This document shows, piece by piece, positions 26,121 to 35,315 of a stretch of DNA of 64,000 bases. Origin of the DNA: Piscinibacterium candidicorallinum (lineage in GTDB: Bacteria > Pseudomonadota > Gammaproteobacteria > Burkholderiales > Burkholderiaceae_C). The stretch is from assembly GCF_047549485.1 (NCBI RefSeq), contig NZ_CP180191.1, positions 868,001 through 932,000 on the forward strand, in the 5' to 3' direction. The stretch's first letter is position 1. Every line of letters starts with the position of its first letter. The translations under genes were made by a program, and so were the position numbers. Under the pieces are notes generated by a model. The model ran no database searches, had not been told where the DNA came from, and saw nothing but the letters and a program-made list of their open reading frames with translations.

Positions 26121-26633
26121 ATGGCAACTGCCAAGAAACCCGCGGCCAAGAAGGCCGCCCCGGCGAAGAAGCCGGCTGCCAAGAAGGCCGCTCCGGCCAA
26201 GAAGGCTGCTGCTAAGAAGCCGGCTGCCAAGAAGGCCGCTCCGGCCAAGAAGGCTGCTGCTAAGAAGCCCGCAGCGAAGAAGGTTGCAGCAAAGAAGGCC
26301 GCTCCGGCCAAGAAGGCTGCCGCCAAGAAGCCTGCAGCGAAGAAGGCTGCACCGGCCAAGAAGGCTGCCGCCAAGAAGCCCGCAGCCAAGAAGGCTCCTG
26401 CGAAGAAGGCTGCAAAGCCTGCTGCCAAGAAGCCGGCCGCCAAGCCCGCTGCGAAGCCTGCCGCGAAGCCCGCAGCAGCAAAAAAAGCGCCTAAGCCAGC
26501 AGCCAAGAAAGTGGAGTCGAAGCCCGCGGCCGCGGCTCCAGCTGCTGCGCCGGTGACTGCCGCCGCGCCTGGTGCCAAGGCTCCGCTGAACCCAGCGGCA
26601 GCATGGCCCTTCCCGACGGGTTCCCGTCCGTAA
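26121..26633 (+). CDS. Histone H1-like Lys/Ala/Pro-rich DNA-binding protein
   Basis: A 170-residue, extremely basic protein made almost only of Ala, Lys and Pro in AAKKPAAKK/AAPAKK repeats, with a short Ala/Pro-rich acid-free tail (ending AWPFPTGSRP). It resembles eukaryotic histone H1 tails and the bacterial AlgP/HctB/BpH1 type nucleoid proteins, which bind DNA non-specifically. At the DNA level a 48-bp unit is repeated perfectly in tandem at 26172-26219 and 26220-26267. The start MATAKKPAAKK follows GGAGAG. Repeat number may vary between strains. Confidence 0.88.
   Translation: MATAKKPAAKKAAPAKKPAAKKAAPAKKAAAKKPAAKKAAPAKKAAAKKPAAKKVAAKKAAPAKKAAAKKPAAKKAAPAKKAAAKKPAAKKAPAKKAAKPAAKKPAAKPAAKPAAKPAAAKKAPKPAAKKVESKPAAAAPAAAPVTAAAPGAKAPLNPAAAWPFPTGSRP
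26172..26267 (+). repeat. Perfect 48-bp tandem duplication in the H1-like gene
   Basis: Two adjacent identical 48-bp units (26172-26219 and 26220-26267) encode a 16-residue repeat. Weaker copies continue to about 26400. Confidence 0.85.
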
Positions 26634-26669
26634 GTCGAGCTTCTCGACCTACTTAGGAATCTGAAGGGC

Positions 26670-26703
26670 AACCCCGAGGTGTCGCAAGACCCTCGGGGTT
26701 TTT
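26670..26703 (+). terminator. Intrinsic terminator after the H1-like gene
   Basis: A 10-bp perfect stem AACCCCGAGG/CCTCGGGGTT is followed by TTT, 37 bp after the stop codon. Confidence 0.88.
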
Positions 26704-26827
26704 CATTGCAGAGCGTGTCTGAGCGAGCTGGCGCTGACGTGCTTGGCGCCTGATACAACGCGACCCGGGGCTGCGACCCGCGGCGCGGAATCGCCTCTGA
26801 TGCGTCGCAGACCTCCAGCAGGCAGAA

Positions 26828-27331
26828 CTATCCGCGCACGACGCGCGTGACGCCACCTGATTGCATGACGCGTACGGTATCCCCGGCCTTCAGCCCTTGG
26901 CCGTCGTCCTCCTGCACGATGGCGCGCAGGTCGCCATTCGGATAGCGAAGAAGAATCTCCACGCCCTTGCGCCGATTACCTGCACCTTCAACCGCTTGAC
27001 CGATCACGCCGCCGGCGACCGCGCCCAGCACGGCACCTGCGATGTTTTCGCGGCGACCGCCGATCGAGGAACCGGCGATGCCGCCGACAATGGCGCCGGC
27101 ACCGGTACCCAAGCCCGTCTGCTGCCGCTCGATGCTGACCTCACGGACGCTTTCGACCACTGCCATGCGAACTGTGTATTCGCGCTGAGTCTGGTTGGCC
27201 GAGTACACCGATGCCGAGTTGGAGCTCGTGGCGCAGCCGCTCGCCAGGAGGGCCGCTGCCAGCAGACTGACAGCGACGAGCTTGCGGTTGATGCGCGGCT
27301 TCGCGCGCGCGAGATTCGATTGGACAGTCAT
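26828..27331 (-). CDS. Glycine-zipper (2TM) outer-membrane lipoprotein
   Basis: A 167-residue lipoprotein. The signal peptide LVAVSLLAAALLASGC places the lipidated Cys at about residue 33. A glycine-zipper pair follows (GTGAGAIVGGIAGSSIGG and GAVLGAVAGGVIGQAVEG), as in SlyB/Pcp proteins. The C-terminal half is a small beta domain (ILLRYPNGDLRAIVQEDDGQGLKAGDTVRVM). It probably sits in the outer membrane and supports envelope integrity, but its precise role is not known. The start is preceded by GGAGGCG. Confidence 0.88.
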   Translation of the reverse strand: MTVQSNLARAKPRINRKLVAVSLLAAALLASGCATSSNSASVYSANQTQREYTVRMAVVESVREVSIERQQTGLGTGAGAIVGGIAGSSIGGRRENIAGAVLGAVAGGVIGQAVEGAGNRRKGVEILLRYPNGDLRAIVQEDDGQGLKAGDTVRVMQSGGVTRVVRG

Positions 27332-27373
27332 GACGCCTCCTTCAGCGGGCGTAGGGACCAGAGCATGCTCGGC

Positions 27374-28303
27374 TCAGGTCACGGGGTAGTGCGTTGCAAT
27401 CAGCGCACGAACTTCATCCCAGCTCGTGCGATAGTTCTGGCCACCTGGATGCGCAATCTTCAGGGCGCCCATCACGGCACCGATCTGCACGCTTTCCTCC
27501 AGGCTCATGCCTTGGATCAGCCCAAAGAGCAGGCCTCCGCGGAATGCGTCGCCGCAGCCCGTTGGATCCACAACGTCCGATGCGCGCATCGCGTGTACCG
27601 ATCTGACCTTGCCGTTCTGGATCAGTTCAACACCGTGCTCGCCCCGCGTGACGATTACGGCTCGCAGGTTCAGGGAGAGCTCGGCCAAAGGTTTGCCGGT
27701 CTTCTCGGCGACCAACTGCCCCTCGTAGTCATTCACTGCAAGCCAATCCGCCATGCTGACGAGGTCCAGCAACTCTGGCCCGGAGAAGATGGGCAGCGCC
27801 TGGCCCGGATCGAAGATGAACGGAATGCCGGCGTCGCGCATCTGGCGCGCGTGGACCAGCATGCCGTCCTTGCCATCCGGCGCAATGATGCCGATCTTTA
27901 CCGCACCCGCCGCGCTGACGGACGCCAGATGCGACTGCATCATGGCACCTGGATGAAAGGCCGTGATCTGGTTGTTGCCGTCATCCGTCGTGATGAATGC
28001 CTGCGCGGTGTAGGTCTCAGGCACCACACGAATGGCCTCCGTGCTGATGCCGAGACCGCGTAGCCGTTCCAGATACACAGGACTGTCGTTGCCGACCGCC
28101 GCGACGATCCGCGGATCACCTCCCAGCTGCTTCAGCGCATAGGCGATGTTGCCGGCACAACCGCCGAACTCCCGCTTCATCGCCGGGACCAGAAAGGAGA
28201 CGTTCAGAATGTGCACCTTGTCCGGCAGGATGTGATCGCCAAAGCGACCATCAAATTCCATGATCGTGTCGAAGGCGACGGAACCGCAGATGCATGCGCT
28301 CAT
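27374..28303 (-). CDS. PfkB family sugar/nucleoside kinase
   Basis: A 309-residue ribokinase/adenosine-kinase fold protein. It begins CGSVAFDTIMEFDGRF, has the PfkB signature 1 region GGCAGNIAYALKQLGG, and signature 2 DPTGCGDAFRGGLLFG with the catalytic Asp. The adenosine-kinase-like branch is common in this position in Burkholderiales, but the substrate (adenosine, ribose or another sugar) cannot be read from the sequence. The ATG at 28303 is chosen because the fold begins directly. It is separated from the DUF3426 gene by 53 bp. Confidence 0.85.
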   Translation of the reverse strand: MSACICGSVAFDTIMEFDGRFGDHILPDKVHILNVSFLVPAMKREFGGCAGNIAYALKQLGGDPRIVAAVGNDSPVYLERLRGLGISTEAIRVVPETYTAQAFITTDDGNNQITAFHPGAMMQSHLASVSAAGAVKIGIIAPDGKDGMLVHARQMRDAGIPFIFDPGQALPIFSGPELLDLVSMADWLAVNDYEGQLVAEKTGKPLAELSLNLRAVIVTRGEHGVELIQNGKVRSVHAMRASDVVDPTGCGDAFRGGLLFGLIQGMSLEESVQIGAVMGALKIAHPGGQNYRTSWDEVRALIATHYPVT

Positions 28304-28356
28304 TTCAAGTGGGTCTCTGACAGGTGGAAGGGATGGATTCGTGCTGCAGCGGTGCT

Positions 28357-29565
28357 TCAGGGGTAGAACACCGCGGCGGTGTAGCCGAGCAGCTCCAGCG
28401 AGGACTCCAGCCCAAACCGAGCCGAAACCTCGGCGCCGGGCGCCAAGCCATCGCGCACAACGGGTGCCGGCAGCCACTGTTCGGGCGCCAGAACCTTGCG
28501 AGCAAGCAGGCCGTCGCTCTTGTTGGTAAAGCTGATCTCAAGATAGGGCGCTGCCGTGGTGACGCTGCCTGTATTGCGCAGCACCGTGCTGACGCGGTAG
28601 TGGCCGTTGCGGTCGAGGGCTTCGAGCTGGATGGATTCCAGTGAGAGGGCGCGAGCGTGGCGTGGCAAGGTCACGCTGCAACCCAGCCACTCGCACGCAG
28701 CCGACAGCGCGGGCTTCGCAGCCGGCTGCAGCTGGGCGATCTCGTCGCGCATGGCGTAGGCCAGTTGCGCACCCAGAGCGACCAATGCGAGCGCGCTCCC
28801 GGCCGCTGCAGCGCGCCGCCAGCGCCGCGCGCGCCGCTCGGCGGCCTGTTCGCGTGCCAGAAATGCGGCGGCCAGATCCTGCGTATCGATGGCGCTGAGC
28901 AGCACGGGTGCTGCGGGTTCAGCAGTCTGTGCGACCCCACCGCCAGCGGCGGGAGCCGGGTCCGGGTGCACGGCAGCAGCGCTACTGGCAGCCACACTGA
29001 TCTCGGTGGCCTCGACGGGAGTATCGGCAGCCCGCTGCATTTCGCGCAGAGCCTTGGCACGGGCCATGCGCTGCTCGCGCCGGGCGAGGCGCGCGGCATC
29101 GACCTCGGTGGCTCGGCTTCCGGTCTGGGCATCGGCTGCTGTCGCTTCCGCACTCTGCTGAGGCGCAGCGACCGCCGCCACTTGCATATCGGCTTGCGGA
29201 TCGACCCGTGTCGCTGCACCGCGCTGCTCGGCAAACGCGGCGATTGACGGGCGCTCCAGGCTGTTCGCCGGGGTCGCAGCATCAGTTACACGCTCGGCGG
29301 CGGCGGGTGGCGGCTCTGCCACGGTCGTTGCAGGCTGCGGCGTTTCGGTGCTTGGCAGCGCGGGACGAGGCGTACGCGCTGCGTCCAGCCGCTGCGCCCG
29401 GCGGCGCAGTGCGATCGCGTCTTCTGCCACAAATGACAGCGACAGATTCGCGTTGAACACATGCTGGCAAGCACCGCAGCGCACCATGCCGCCACGCAGC
29501 TTGAGCTGGTCAGGGACGACGCGGAACAGGGTGTGACACTGCGGGCAGGTGGCTGCCAGGCTCAT
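28357..29565 (-). CDS. Zinc-ribbon DUF3426 membrane protein
   Basis: A 402-residue protein with an N-terminal MJ0042-type zinc ribbon (CPQC at residues 8-11 and CGAC at 31-34). A long low-complexity Ala/Pro/Glu linker, one transmembrane segment (AAAGSALALVALGAQLAYAM, about residue 255) and a periplasmic C-terminal DUF3426 domain follow (LSAACEWLGCSVTLPR ... LELLGYTAAVFYP). Function unknown. It follows prmA in the accB-accC-prmA run, as is usual in betaproteobacteria. Confidence 0.85.
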   Translation of the reverse strand: MSLAATCPQCHTLFRVVPDQLKLRGGMVRCGACQHVFNANLSLSFVAEDAIALRRRAQRLDAARTPRPALPSTETPQPATTVAEPPPAAAERVTDAATPANSLERPSIAAFAEQRGAATRVDPQADMQVAAVAAPQQSAEATAADAQTGSRATEVDAARLARREQRMARAKALREMQRAADTPVEATEISVAASSAAAVHPDPAPAAGGGVAQTAEPAAPVLLSAIDTQDLAAAFLAREQAAERRARRWRRAAAAGSALALVALGAQLAYAMRDEIAQLQPAAKPALSAACEWLGCSVTLPRHARALSLESIQLEALDRNGHYRVSTVLRNTGSVTTAAPYLEISFTNKSDGLLARKVLAPEQWLPAPVVRDGLAPGAEVSARFGLESSLELLGYTAAVFYP

Positions 29566-29648
29566 TGCGAACAGGGGCCGCGAAAGACGAAACCGGGATT
29601 ATCGCCGTTGCCGACATCCGCACCCCGAGTGGCGCGGGTCGAATTCAT

Positions 29649-30545
29649 TCAGCCGCGAACCTGCCCGGTCATGCAGACCCAGCCGTCCTGTTCGCGCCAT
29701 ACGGAGAGATCAATCCAGGGTCGGTAGACCTCGGCGATCTCTTCGGCCTGCCGCGCAAGAATGCCCGCCAGTACGAGATGCCCCGTTGTGCGCTGGGCCA
29801 GCATGCTGGCCAACAGGCGCAGGGGGTTGGCGAGGATGTTGGCCACGACGATCTGCGCGCGATCCGTGATGAGCTCAGGCAGACCGAAGCGGATCTGCGG
29901 GCAGTGATTGGCCAGCGCATTGTCGATACTCGACTGCACCGCCTGCGGGTCAATGTCGGTGCCTTCGATCCGGCCGGCGCCCAGCTTGGCGGCGGCGATG
30001 GCGAGAATGCCCGAGCCGCAGCCATAGTCCAGCACGCTCACGCTAGGCAGAGCAGGTACGTGCTCGGCGAGCCACTGCAGACACATGCGAGTCGTCGGAT
30101 GGCTACCCGTGCCAAAGGCCAGGCCGGGGTCCAGTTCGATCACAACGGCTCCGGAGGGCAGCTTGGGCAGGGTGTTCTCGCGGTGCCAAGAAGGCACGAT
30201 CCACAGCGTGGGCGTGACTTCGATGGGCTCGAACTGCGACTGAGTCTGTCGCACCCAGTCGCGGTCTTCGACATCCCGGATCTCGTACTGCATCCCTTCA
30301 ACAAGATGGAGCGCGTTCCGGACGTGATTGCTGTTGGTGTCGAAGGTGGCCGTGATGCGGCAACGCGGCCAGTAGCGGGGCTCACCGTCGTCGGCCGAAC
30401 CCGGCTCGCCGAAGATCGGCGTCTCTTCGTCCGTTCCGGCGCCGGCATCCTCGAGCAGAAGCGCGCACGCGCCCGCTTCGCTGAAGGCCTCGTACAGCGC
30501 ATCTGCCTCACGGCCTGGCAGAACGACGATCAGTTCCTGCAGCAT
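29649..30545 (-). CDS. prmA: Ribosomal protein L11 methyltransferase
   Basis: SAM-dependent enzyme that trimethylates ribosomal protein L11. It has 298 residues, with an N-terminal substrate-binding domain and a methyltransferase domain showing LDPGLAFGTGSHPTTRMCLQWL, motif I VLDYGCGSGILAIAAAKLG and the post-motif NILANPLRLLA. The gene starts 5 bp after the accC stop, so it is co-transcribed with accBC. Confidence 0.95.
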   Translation of the reverse strand: MLQELIVVLPGREADALYEAFSEAGACALLLEDAGAGTDEETPIFGEPGSADDGEPRYWPRCRITATFDTNSNHVRNALHLVEGMQYEIRDVEDRDWVRQTQSQFEPIEVTPTLWIVPSWHRENTLPKLPSGAVVIELDPGLAFGTGSHPTTRMCLQWLAEHVPALPSVSVLDYGCGSGILAIAAAKLGAGRIEGTDIDPQAVQSSIDNALANHCPQIRFGLPELITDRAQIVVANILANPLRLLASMLAQRTTGHLVLAGILARQAEEIAEVYRPWIDLSVWREQDGWVCMTGQVRG

Positions 30546-30550
30546 GGGGG

Positions 30551-31906
30551 CTACTTGTTCGTCGGGCGCTGGGCGATGCGCTTTTCCAGATAGTGGATGC
30601 TGGTGCCGCCAGCGATGAACTGCGTGTCGGTCATCAGCTCCCGGTGCAGCGGGATGTTGGTCAGGATACCTTCGACCGCCATCTCGGACAGGGCGATCCG
30701 CATCCGCGCGATGGCCTGCTCGCGCGTGTCACCATAGGTGATGAGCTTGCCGACCATGGAGTCGTAGTGCGGCGGCACGGTGTAGCCGCTGAAGGCATGG
30801 CTATCCACGCGCACGCCAGGACCGCCCGGTGGATGCCAGGTGGTGATCTTGCCGGGGCTGGGCGTGAACTTGAACGGGTCTTCCGCATTGATGCGGCACT
30901 CGATCGCGTGGCCCTTGAGTTCGATGTCGCGCTGGCGCAGGCGCAGCTTCTCGCCGGCAGCGATGCGGATTTGCTCCTGGACGATATCGACTCCGGTGAT
31001 CAGCTCCGTGACCGGGTGTTCCACCTGGACACGCGTGTTCATCTCGATGAAGTAGAACTCGCCTTCCTCATAGAGAAACTCGAAGGTGCCTGCGCCACGG
31101 TAGTTGATCTTGCGGCAGGCTTCTGCGCAGCGGTCGCCGATCTTGTCGATCAGGCGGCGGTTGATGCCCGGCGCCGGTGCTTCTTCCAGCACCTTCTGGT
31201 GGCGGCGCTGCATGGAGCAGTCACGCTCGCCCAGCCAGATCGCGTTCTTGAACTGATCGGCCAGCACCTGGATCTCGATGTGCCGAGGGTTCTCCAGGAA
31301 TTTCTCCATGTAGACCGTCGGGTTATTGAAGGCGGCCTGGGCTTCGGCGCGAGTCGTATTGACTGCATTCACGAGTGCTGCTTCGGTATGCACCACGCGC
31401 ATGCCGCGGCCACCGCCGCCGCCGGCGGCCTTGATGATCACCGGGTAGCCGATCGATCGAGCGATGCGCACGATCTCCTTGGGGTCGTCGGGCAGGGCGC
31501 CTTCGGAGCCGGGTACGGTGGGCACACCGGCCTTCTTCATGGCGTCCTTGGCGCTGACCTTGTCGCCCATGGTGCGGATGTTTTCCGCACGCGGGCCGAT
31601 GAACACGAATCCGCTCTTTTCAACGCGCTCGCAGAAGTCCGCGTTCTCAGACAGGAAGCCGTAGCCCGGGTGGATGGCCTCGGCATCGGTCACTTCGGCG
31701 GCCGAGATGATGGCCGCCATGTTGAGGTAGCTCTCACGCGAAGGCGCCGGGCCGATGCAGACGGACTCGTCGGCCAGGCGCACATACTTGGCGTCGGTGT
31801 CCGCCTCGGAGTGCACGACCACGGTGCGGATGCCCATCTCGCGGCAGGCACGCTGGATGCGCAGGGCGATTTCGCCGCGGTTGGCGATCAGGACTTTTTC
31901 AAACAT
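30551..31906 (-). CDS. accC: Acetyl-CoA carboxylase, biotin carboxylase subunit
   Basis: ATP-grasp enzyme that carboxylates the biotin on AccB in the first step of fatty-acid synthesis. It has 451 residues, with FEKVLIANRGEIALRI, the Gly-rich loop KAAGGGGGRGMRVV, EKFLENPRHIEIQVL, and the catalytic region FIEMNTRVQVEHPVTE. It lies between accB (upstream) and prmA. Confidence 0.98.
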   Translation of the reverse strand: MFEKVLIANRGEIALRIQRACREMGIRTVVVHSEADTDAKYVRLADESVCIGPAPSRESYLNMAAIISAAEVTDAEAIHPGYGFLSENADFCERVEKSGFVFIGPRAENIRTMGDKVSAKDAMKKAGVPTVPGSEGALPDDPKEIVRIARSIGYPVIIKAAGGGGGRGMRVVHTEAALVNAVNTTRAEAQAAFNNPTVYMEKFLENPRHIEIQVLADQFKNAIWLGERDCSMQRRHQKVLEEAPAPGINRRLIDKIGDRCAEACRKINYRGAGTFEFLYEEGEFYFIEMNTRVQVEHPVTELITGVDIVQEQIRIAAGEKLRLRQRDIELKGHAIECRINAEDPFKFTPSPGKITTWHPPGGPGVRVDSHAFSGYTVPPHYDSMVGKLITYGDTREQAIARMRIALSEMAVEGILTNIPLHRELMTDTQFIAGGTSIHYLEKRIAQRPTNK

Positions 31907-31973
31907 GCGGGTGCGGGCTCGTTGTCAGCGGGCCGCCGCCGCAGGTGCGGACGCGCGGCCGCCACGGCTAGAG

Positions 31974-32438
31974 TCAGCCGATGATGAACAGGGGTTGGCC
32001 GTATTCGACCGGCTGGCCGTTCTCGACCAGGATCTTCTTGATCACGCCGTCTGCGCCGGCTTCGATCTCATTGAGCAGCTTCATGGCCTCGATGATGCAG
32101 ACGGTCTGCCCGGAGGTGACGCTGTCGCCCACTTCCACAAAGGCGGGCTTGCCCGGGCCGGAGGCGCGGTAGAAGGTGCCCACCATGGGCGACTTGACCA
32201 CATGCCCTTCGGGCTGCGCGTCTGCGGCGGGCGCGGCCGCCGGCGCGGCGGGTGCAGCGACCGGCGCGGCCACGGGGAGTGCGGCCACTTGCGGCGCTGC
32301 GGCCATCACGACCGGCGCGGCTACGCCGGTCTGGCCCTTGACGATCCGCACCTTGCCGTCGCCTTCAGTCACTTCCAGTTCGGTGATGCCCGATTCGGCG
32401 ACGAGATCGATCAGGGTCTTGAGTTTTCTCAGGTCCAT
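31974..32438 (-). CDS. accB: Acetyl-CoA carboxylase biotin carboxyl carrier protein
   Basis: Carries biotin between AccC and the carboxyltransferase. It has 154 residues. The N-terminal MDLRKLKTLIDLVAESGITELEV helix is followed by an Ala/Pro linker (about residues 38-76) and the biotinyl domain, in which EAMK places the biotinylated Lys at 120. The ATG at 32438 is the standard start; the codons upstream are not family-like. It is first in accB-accC-prmA. The 298-bp region upstream to the TlpA-like gene shows no clear riboswitch. Confidence 0.97.
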   Translation of the reverse strand: MDLRKLKTLIDLVAESGITELEVTEGDGKVRIVKGQTGVAAPVVMAAAPQVAALPVAAPVAAPAAPAAAPAADAQPEGHVVKSPMVGTFYRASGPGKPAFVEVGDSVTSGQTVCIIEAMKLLNEIEAGADGVIKKILVENGQPVEYGQPLFIIG

Positions 32439-32736
32439 GGGGTCAGGTAGGGGTGGGGAATCGGTTCGACGTGCCCGGCTCGGCTCGTCCGTTTGGCAGT
32501 GGTGCTGCAGGCGGGCCGAAAAGCCACGCCCGGCGGCACAGGCCAGCACTCTAGAAGGTGTGTGATTTATGCACGTTCAGCGAGCTTGCAATAGAGATGC
32601 CGGTAGTTCGATGAATTTCCAAGCTTCGAACGACCGGCGATACCGCAGTTTAGGCGAAGTCCTCGAAATTCCAAGTCGGCCCCGAATCAGTGCGCAGTTA
32701 TGACCTCCGAAGCGCGTGGTGCACAGCCAGATTCGG

Positions 32737-33264
32737 TCAGCGCCCAGCGAGGGCTGTTTTGAGCCAACCGCGCAGCTCATCTTCGTGCAAACGCCCTAAT
32801 TTGGTATTCAAAACCTGGCCATTCGGGCCCAAAAGCACCGTGTAGGGCAGGGCGCCTTTCTGGTTGCCAAACGCTTTGCCGAGTTCGCTGCCCCCAAAAC
32901 CTGCAGCAACGAGTGGGTAGGACACAGTCACTTTTTGCCGGAATTCGCGGATGTTGGACGGCGAATCAATGCCAATGCCGACAAATCGAACACCCGCTGC
33001 GGCCTTGTCCTTGGCGACGCGCTCAAACTCCGGCATCTCCTCCACGCAAGGCGCGCACCAGGTGGCCCAGAAGTTCACAACCGTCAACTTGCCCTTGAAC
33101 TGATTCAGATCTACGGCCTGCCCGTCTGCATCCTTGAACTGAGCGGCGTAGAAGCTCTGCGCAGCCGCCGGCACGGGTTCGGTGGGGGCCAGACGCCACC
33201 AGGAGAGGCCAGCGCCCACTGCCAGTGCGGTCAGGCCAACGGCGATCGGAATCAGCTTTTTCAT
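32737..33264 (-). CDS. TlpA-like periplasmic thioredoxin-fold protein
   Basis: A 175-residue thiol-disulfide oxidoreductase. One N-terminal signal-anchor segment (about residues 4-23) is followed by a thioredoxin/AhpC-TSA fold with the active site FWATWCAPC (Cys70, Cys73) and the cis-Pro region GALPYTVLLGPNG. It acts in the periplasm, probably as a reductant for extracytoplasmic proteins such as apocytochrome c. The partner is not encoded next to it. The 32439-32736 gap follows it. Confidence 0.88.
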   Translation of the reverse strand: MKKLIPIAVGLTALAVGAGLSWWRLAPTEPVPAAAQSFYAAQFKDADGQAVDLNQFKGKLTVVNFWATWCAPCVEEMPEFERVAKDKAAAGVRFVGIGIDSPSNIREFRQKVTVSYPLVAAGFGGSELGKAFGNQKGALPYTVLLGPNGQVLNTKLGRLHEDELRGWLKTALAGR

Positions 33265-33288
33265 GTGCTTTGCGAGAAAGGGAGGGGG

Positions 33289-33885
33289 TCAGGTCAGCAG
33301 TGCACGCACGGCGCGGGCGTCGCCGCGCAGCGCACGCCCGTCTGCGGATTTGGCGCGGCTGTGCCGCAGGCGTTCCGGGTAAAGGGTCAGGATGACCGGA
33401 ATGTCCTCGTCGTGGACGACGAGCGTGCTGGTGGCGTCGTCGTGTCGTGCGCCGGGTTCAGTGACTTCGTAGGGCAAGTCCCGGTTGAGGAGTTCGATCT
33501 CGAGCATCTTGTCGTCGTCTGTGAACAGGGCCAGATGCACCACGGAGTGCTCGTTGGCGGTGCCTTTCCAGACCGCGCCGGTCAGGCAGGGGTTCCAGGT
33601 GGCGAGCCGATCCATCCAGGTGAGCGCCAGCTCACGCAGGCGCCTCAGTTCGGCCTGGCGCTCGGCTTCGGCCTGCGGGTCGTCTTCGGCCAGTTCTGCG
33701 TACCAGTCCTGCAGGGCCTGCTCGATCTGGTCGTTGTCCGGCCAGTCCACCCGGTCGCCCGCCAGCCCCATCTGCTTGACGGCCTTCTTCTTGGCCGCCT
33801 GGTAGTCCAGGCCCTCTTCGGCGATCAGCCGGGCGGCGGTGGCCGCAATGGCCTGCTGCAGGGTCTCGGTCATGGGCTGCATCAT
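33289..33885 (-). CDS. Conserved protein of unknown function, divergent to mpl
   Basis: A 198-residue soluble protein that I do not recognise with certainty. The N-terminal half is helical and charged (YQAAKKKAVKQMGL, WYAELAEDDPQAEAERQAELRRLRELAL). The C-terminal half looks like an alpha/beta domain (WNPCLTGAVWKGTANEHSVVHLALFTDDDKMLEIELLNRDLPYEV), somewhat like nucleotidyltransferase-fold proteins. It is divergent from mpl across 65 bp and lies just before the TlpA-like gene. Confidence 0.7.
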   Translation of the reverse strand: MMQPMTETLQQAIAATAARLIAEEGLDYQAAKKKAVKQMGLAGDRVDWPDNDQIEQALQDWYAELAEDDPQAEAERQAELRRLRELALTWMDRLATWNPCLTGAVWKGTANEHSVVHLALFTDDDKMLEIELLNRDLPYEVTEPGARHDDATSTLVVHDEDIPVILTLYPERLRHSRAKSADGRALRGDARAVRALLT

Positions 33886-33950
33886 AGTGAGCGGGGCGGC
33901 CGGGTCGCGCCCATAGAATGCCGCACCCCTACTGCTTGGCGGCTCATCTC

Positions 33951-35315
33951 ATGCACATCCACATCCTCGGCATCTGCGGCACGTTCATGGGCGGCGTGGC
34001 GCTGCTGGCGCGCGCCGCCGGCCACACGGTCACCGGCTGCGATGCCGGTGTGTACCCGCCGATGAGCACCATGCTCGAGGAGCAGGGCATTGCCCTGACG
34101 GAGGGCTATGGCGTGGAACAGATGGCGCTTAAGCCGGACGTGTTCGTGATCGGCAACGCCCTGTCGCGCGGCAATCCGCTGGTGGAAGCCATTCTGGAAT
34201 CTGGCGCACCCTACAGCAGCGGCGCGCAGTGGTTGTCTGAGCATGTACTGCAGGGCAGGTGGGTGCTCGCCGTGGCCGGCACGCACGGCAAGACCACCAC
34301 GACCGCCATTCTGACCTGGATGCTGGAACACGCGGGCATGAAGCCGGGCTTCCTGATCGGCGGCGTGCCGCAGAACTTCGGCGTGTCGGCGCGCATGGGT
34401 GAAACGGACTTCTTCGTCATCGAGGCCGACGAGTACGACACGGCATTCTTCGACAAGCGCAGCAAGTTCGTCCATTACCGGCCGCGCACGGCCATCCTGA
34501 ACAATCTGGAGTACGACCACGCCGACATCTTTGCGGACCTCGCCGCTATCGAGACCCAGTTCCATCACCTCGTGCGCACCGTGCCCGCCAGCGGGCGGCT
34601 GGTCGTCAATGGCACCGAGGAGAGTCTGGCGCGCGTGCTGGCGCGCGGCTGCTGGAGCGAGCGCGAGCTGTTCGGGACAGAGTCGGACTGGCAGGCCGTG
34701 AATGTGGCGGCAGACGACAGCTTTGACGTGGTCTTCCGCGGCCAGACGCTCGGCCGTGTGTTCACGGACCTGACCGGCGCGCACAACCGCATGAACATCC
34801 TGGCCGCGATTGCGGCCGCGCGGCATGTGGGCGTGGACCCCGCCGCGGCGATCGAGTCGCTCAAGACGTTCAAATCCGTCAAGCGCCGGCTGGAACTGCG
34901 CGGCACGGTGCGTGGCGTGGCGGTCTATGACGACTTTGCCCACCACCCCACCGCCATCGACACCACGGTGGCCGGGCTCAGGAAGCGCATCGCCGCCGGC
35001 GAGCGCATCCTCGCCGTGCTGGAGCCGCGCTCCAACACCATGAAGCTGGGCGCCATGAAGGCCGCGCTGCCCGGCAGCCTGCAGGGCGCAGACCGCGTGT
35101 ATGGCTACGGCGCCACCGAGGGCAAGCACGCCCTGGGCTGGGATCTGGCCGGTGCGCTCGCGCCGCTGGGCGATCGGGCGGCGGCGTTTTCTGACCTGAG
35201 TCAGTTGGTCGAGGCAGTCGTACGCGACGCCCGGCCAGGCGACCACGTCCTGGTCATGAGCAACGGCGGCTTTGGCGGCGTGCATGACAAGCTGCTGGAA
35301 GCGCTGCAGGTATGA
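33951..35315 (+). CDS. mpl: UDP-MurNAc:L-Ala-D-Glu-mDAP tripeptide ligase Mpl
   Basis: Murein-recycling ligase that reattaches the recovered tripeptide to UDP-MurNAc. It has 454 residues. It starts MHIHILGICGTFMGGVALLARAAGHTVTG, carries the ATP loop GTHGKTTTTAILTWML, and shows Mur-ligase signatures ILNNLEYDHADIF and GAHNRMNILAAIAA. The ATG at 33951 is chosen because the Mpl fold begins there. AmpD, which acts in the same recycling route, is encoded at 20.4 kb. Confidence 0.95.
   Translation: MHIHILGICGTFMGGVALLARAAGHTVTGCDAGVYPPMSTMLEEQGIALTEGYGVEQMALKPDVFVIGNALSRGNPLVEAILESGAPYSSGAQWLSEHVLQGRWVLAVAGTHGKTTTTAILTWMLEHAGMKPGFLIGGVPQNFGVSARMGETDFFVIEADEYDTAFFDKRSKFVHYRPRTAILNNLEYDHADIFADLAAIETQFHHLVRTVPASGRLVVNGTEESLARVLARGCWSERELFGTESDWQAVNVAADDSFDVVFRGQTLGRVFTDLTGAHNRMNILAAIAAARHVGVDPAAAIESLKTFKSVKRRLELRGTVRGVAVYDDFAHHPTAIDTTVAGLRKRIAAGERILAVLEPRSNTMKLGAMKAALPGSLQGADRVYGYGATEGKHALGWDLAGALAPLGDRAAAFSDLSQLVEAVVRDARPGDHVLVMSNGGFGGVHDKLLEALQV

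Noticed and set aside
26102..26758. Open frame on the minus strand across the H1-like gene (Ala/Phe/Gly-rich)
   Set aside because: Mirror translation of the Lys/Ala repeat codons. The plus frame has a proper start, ribosome site and terminator.
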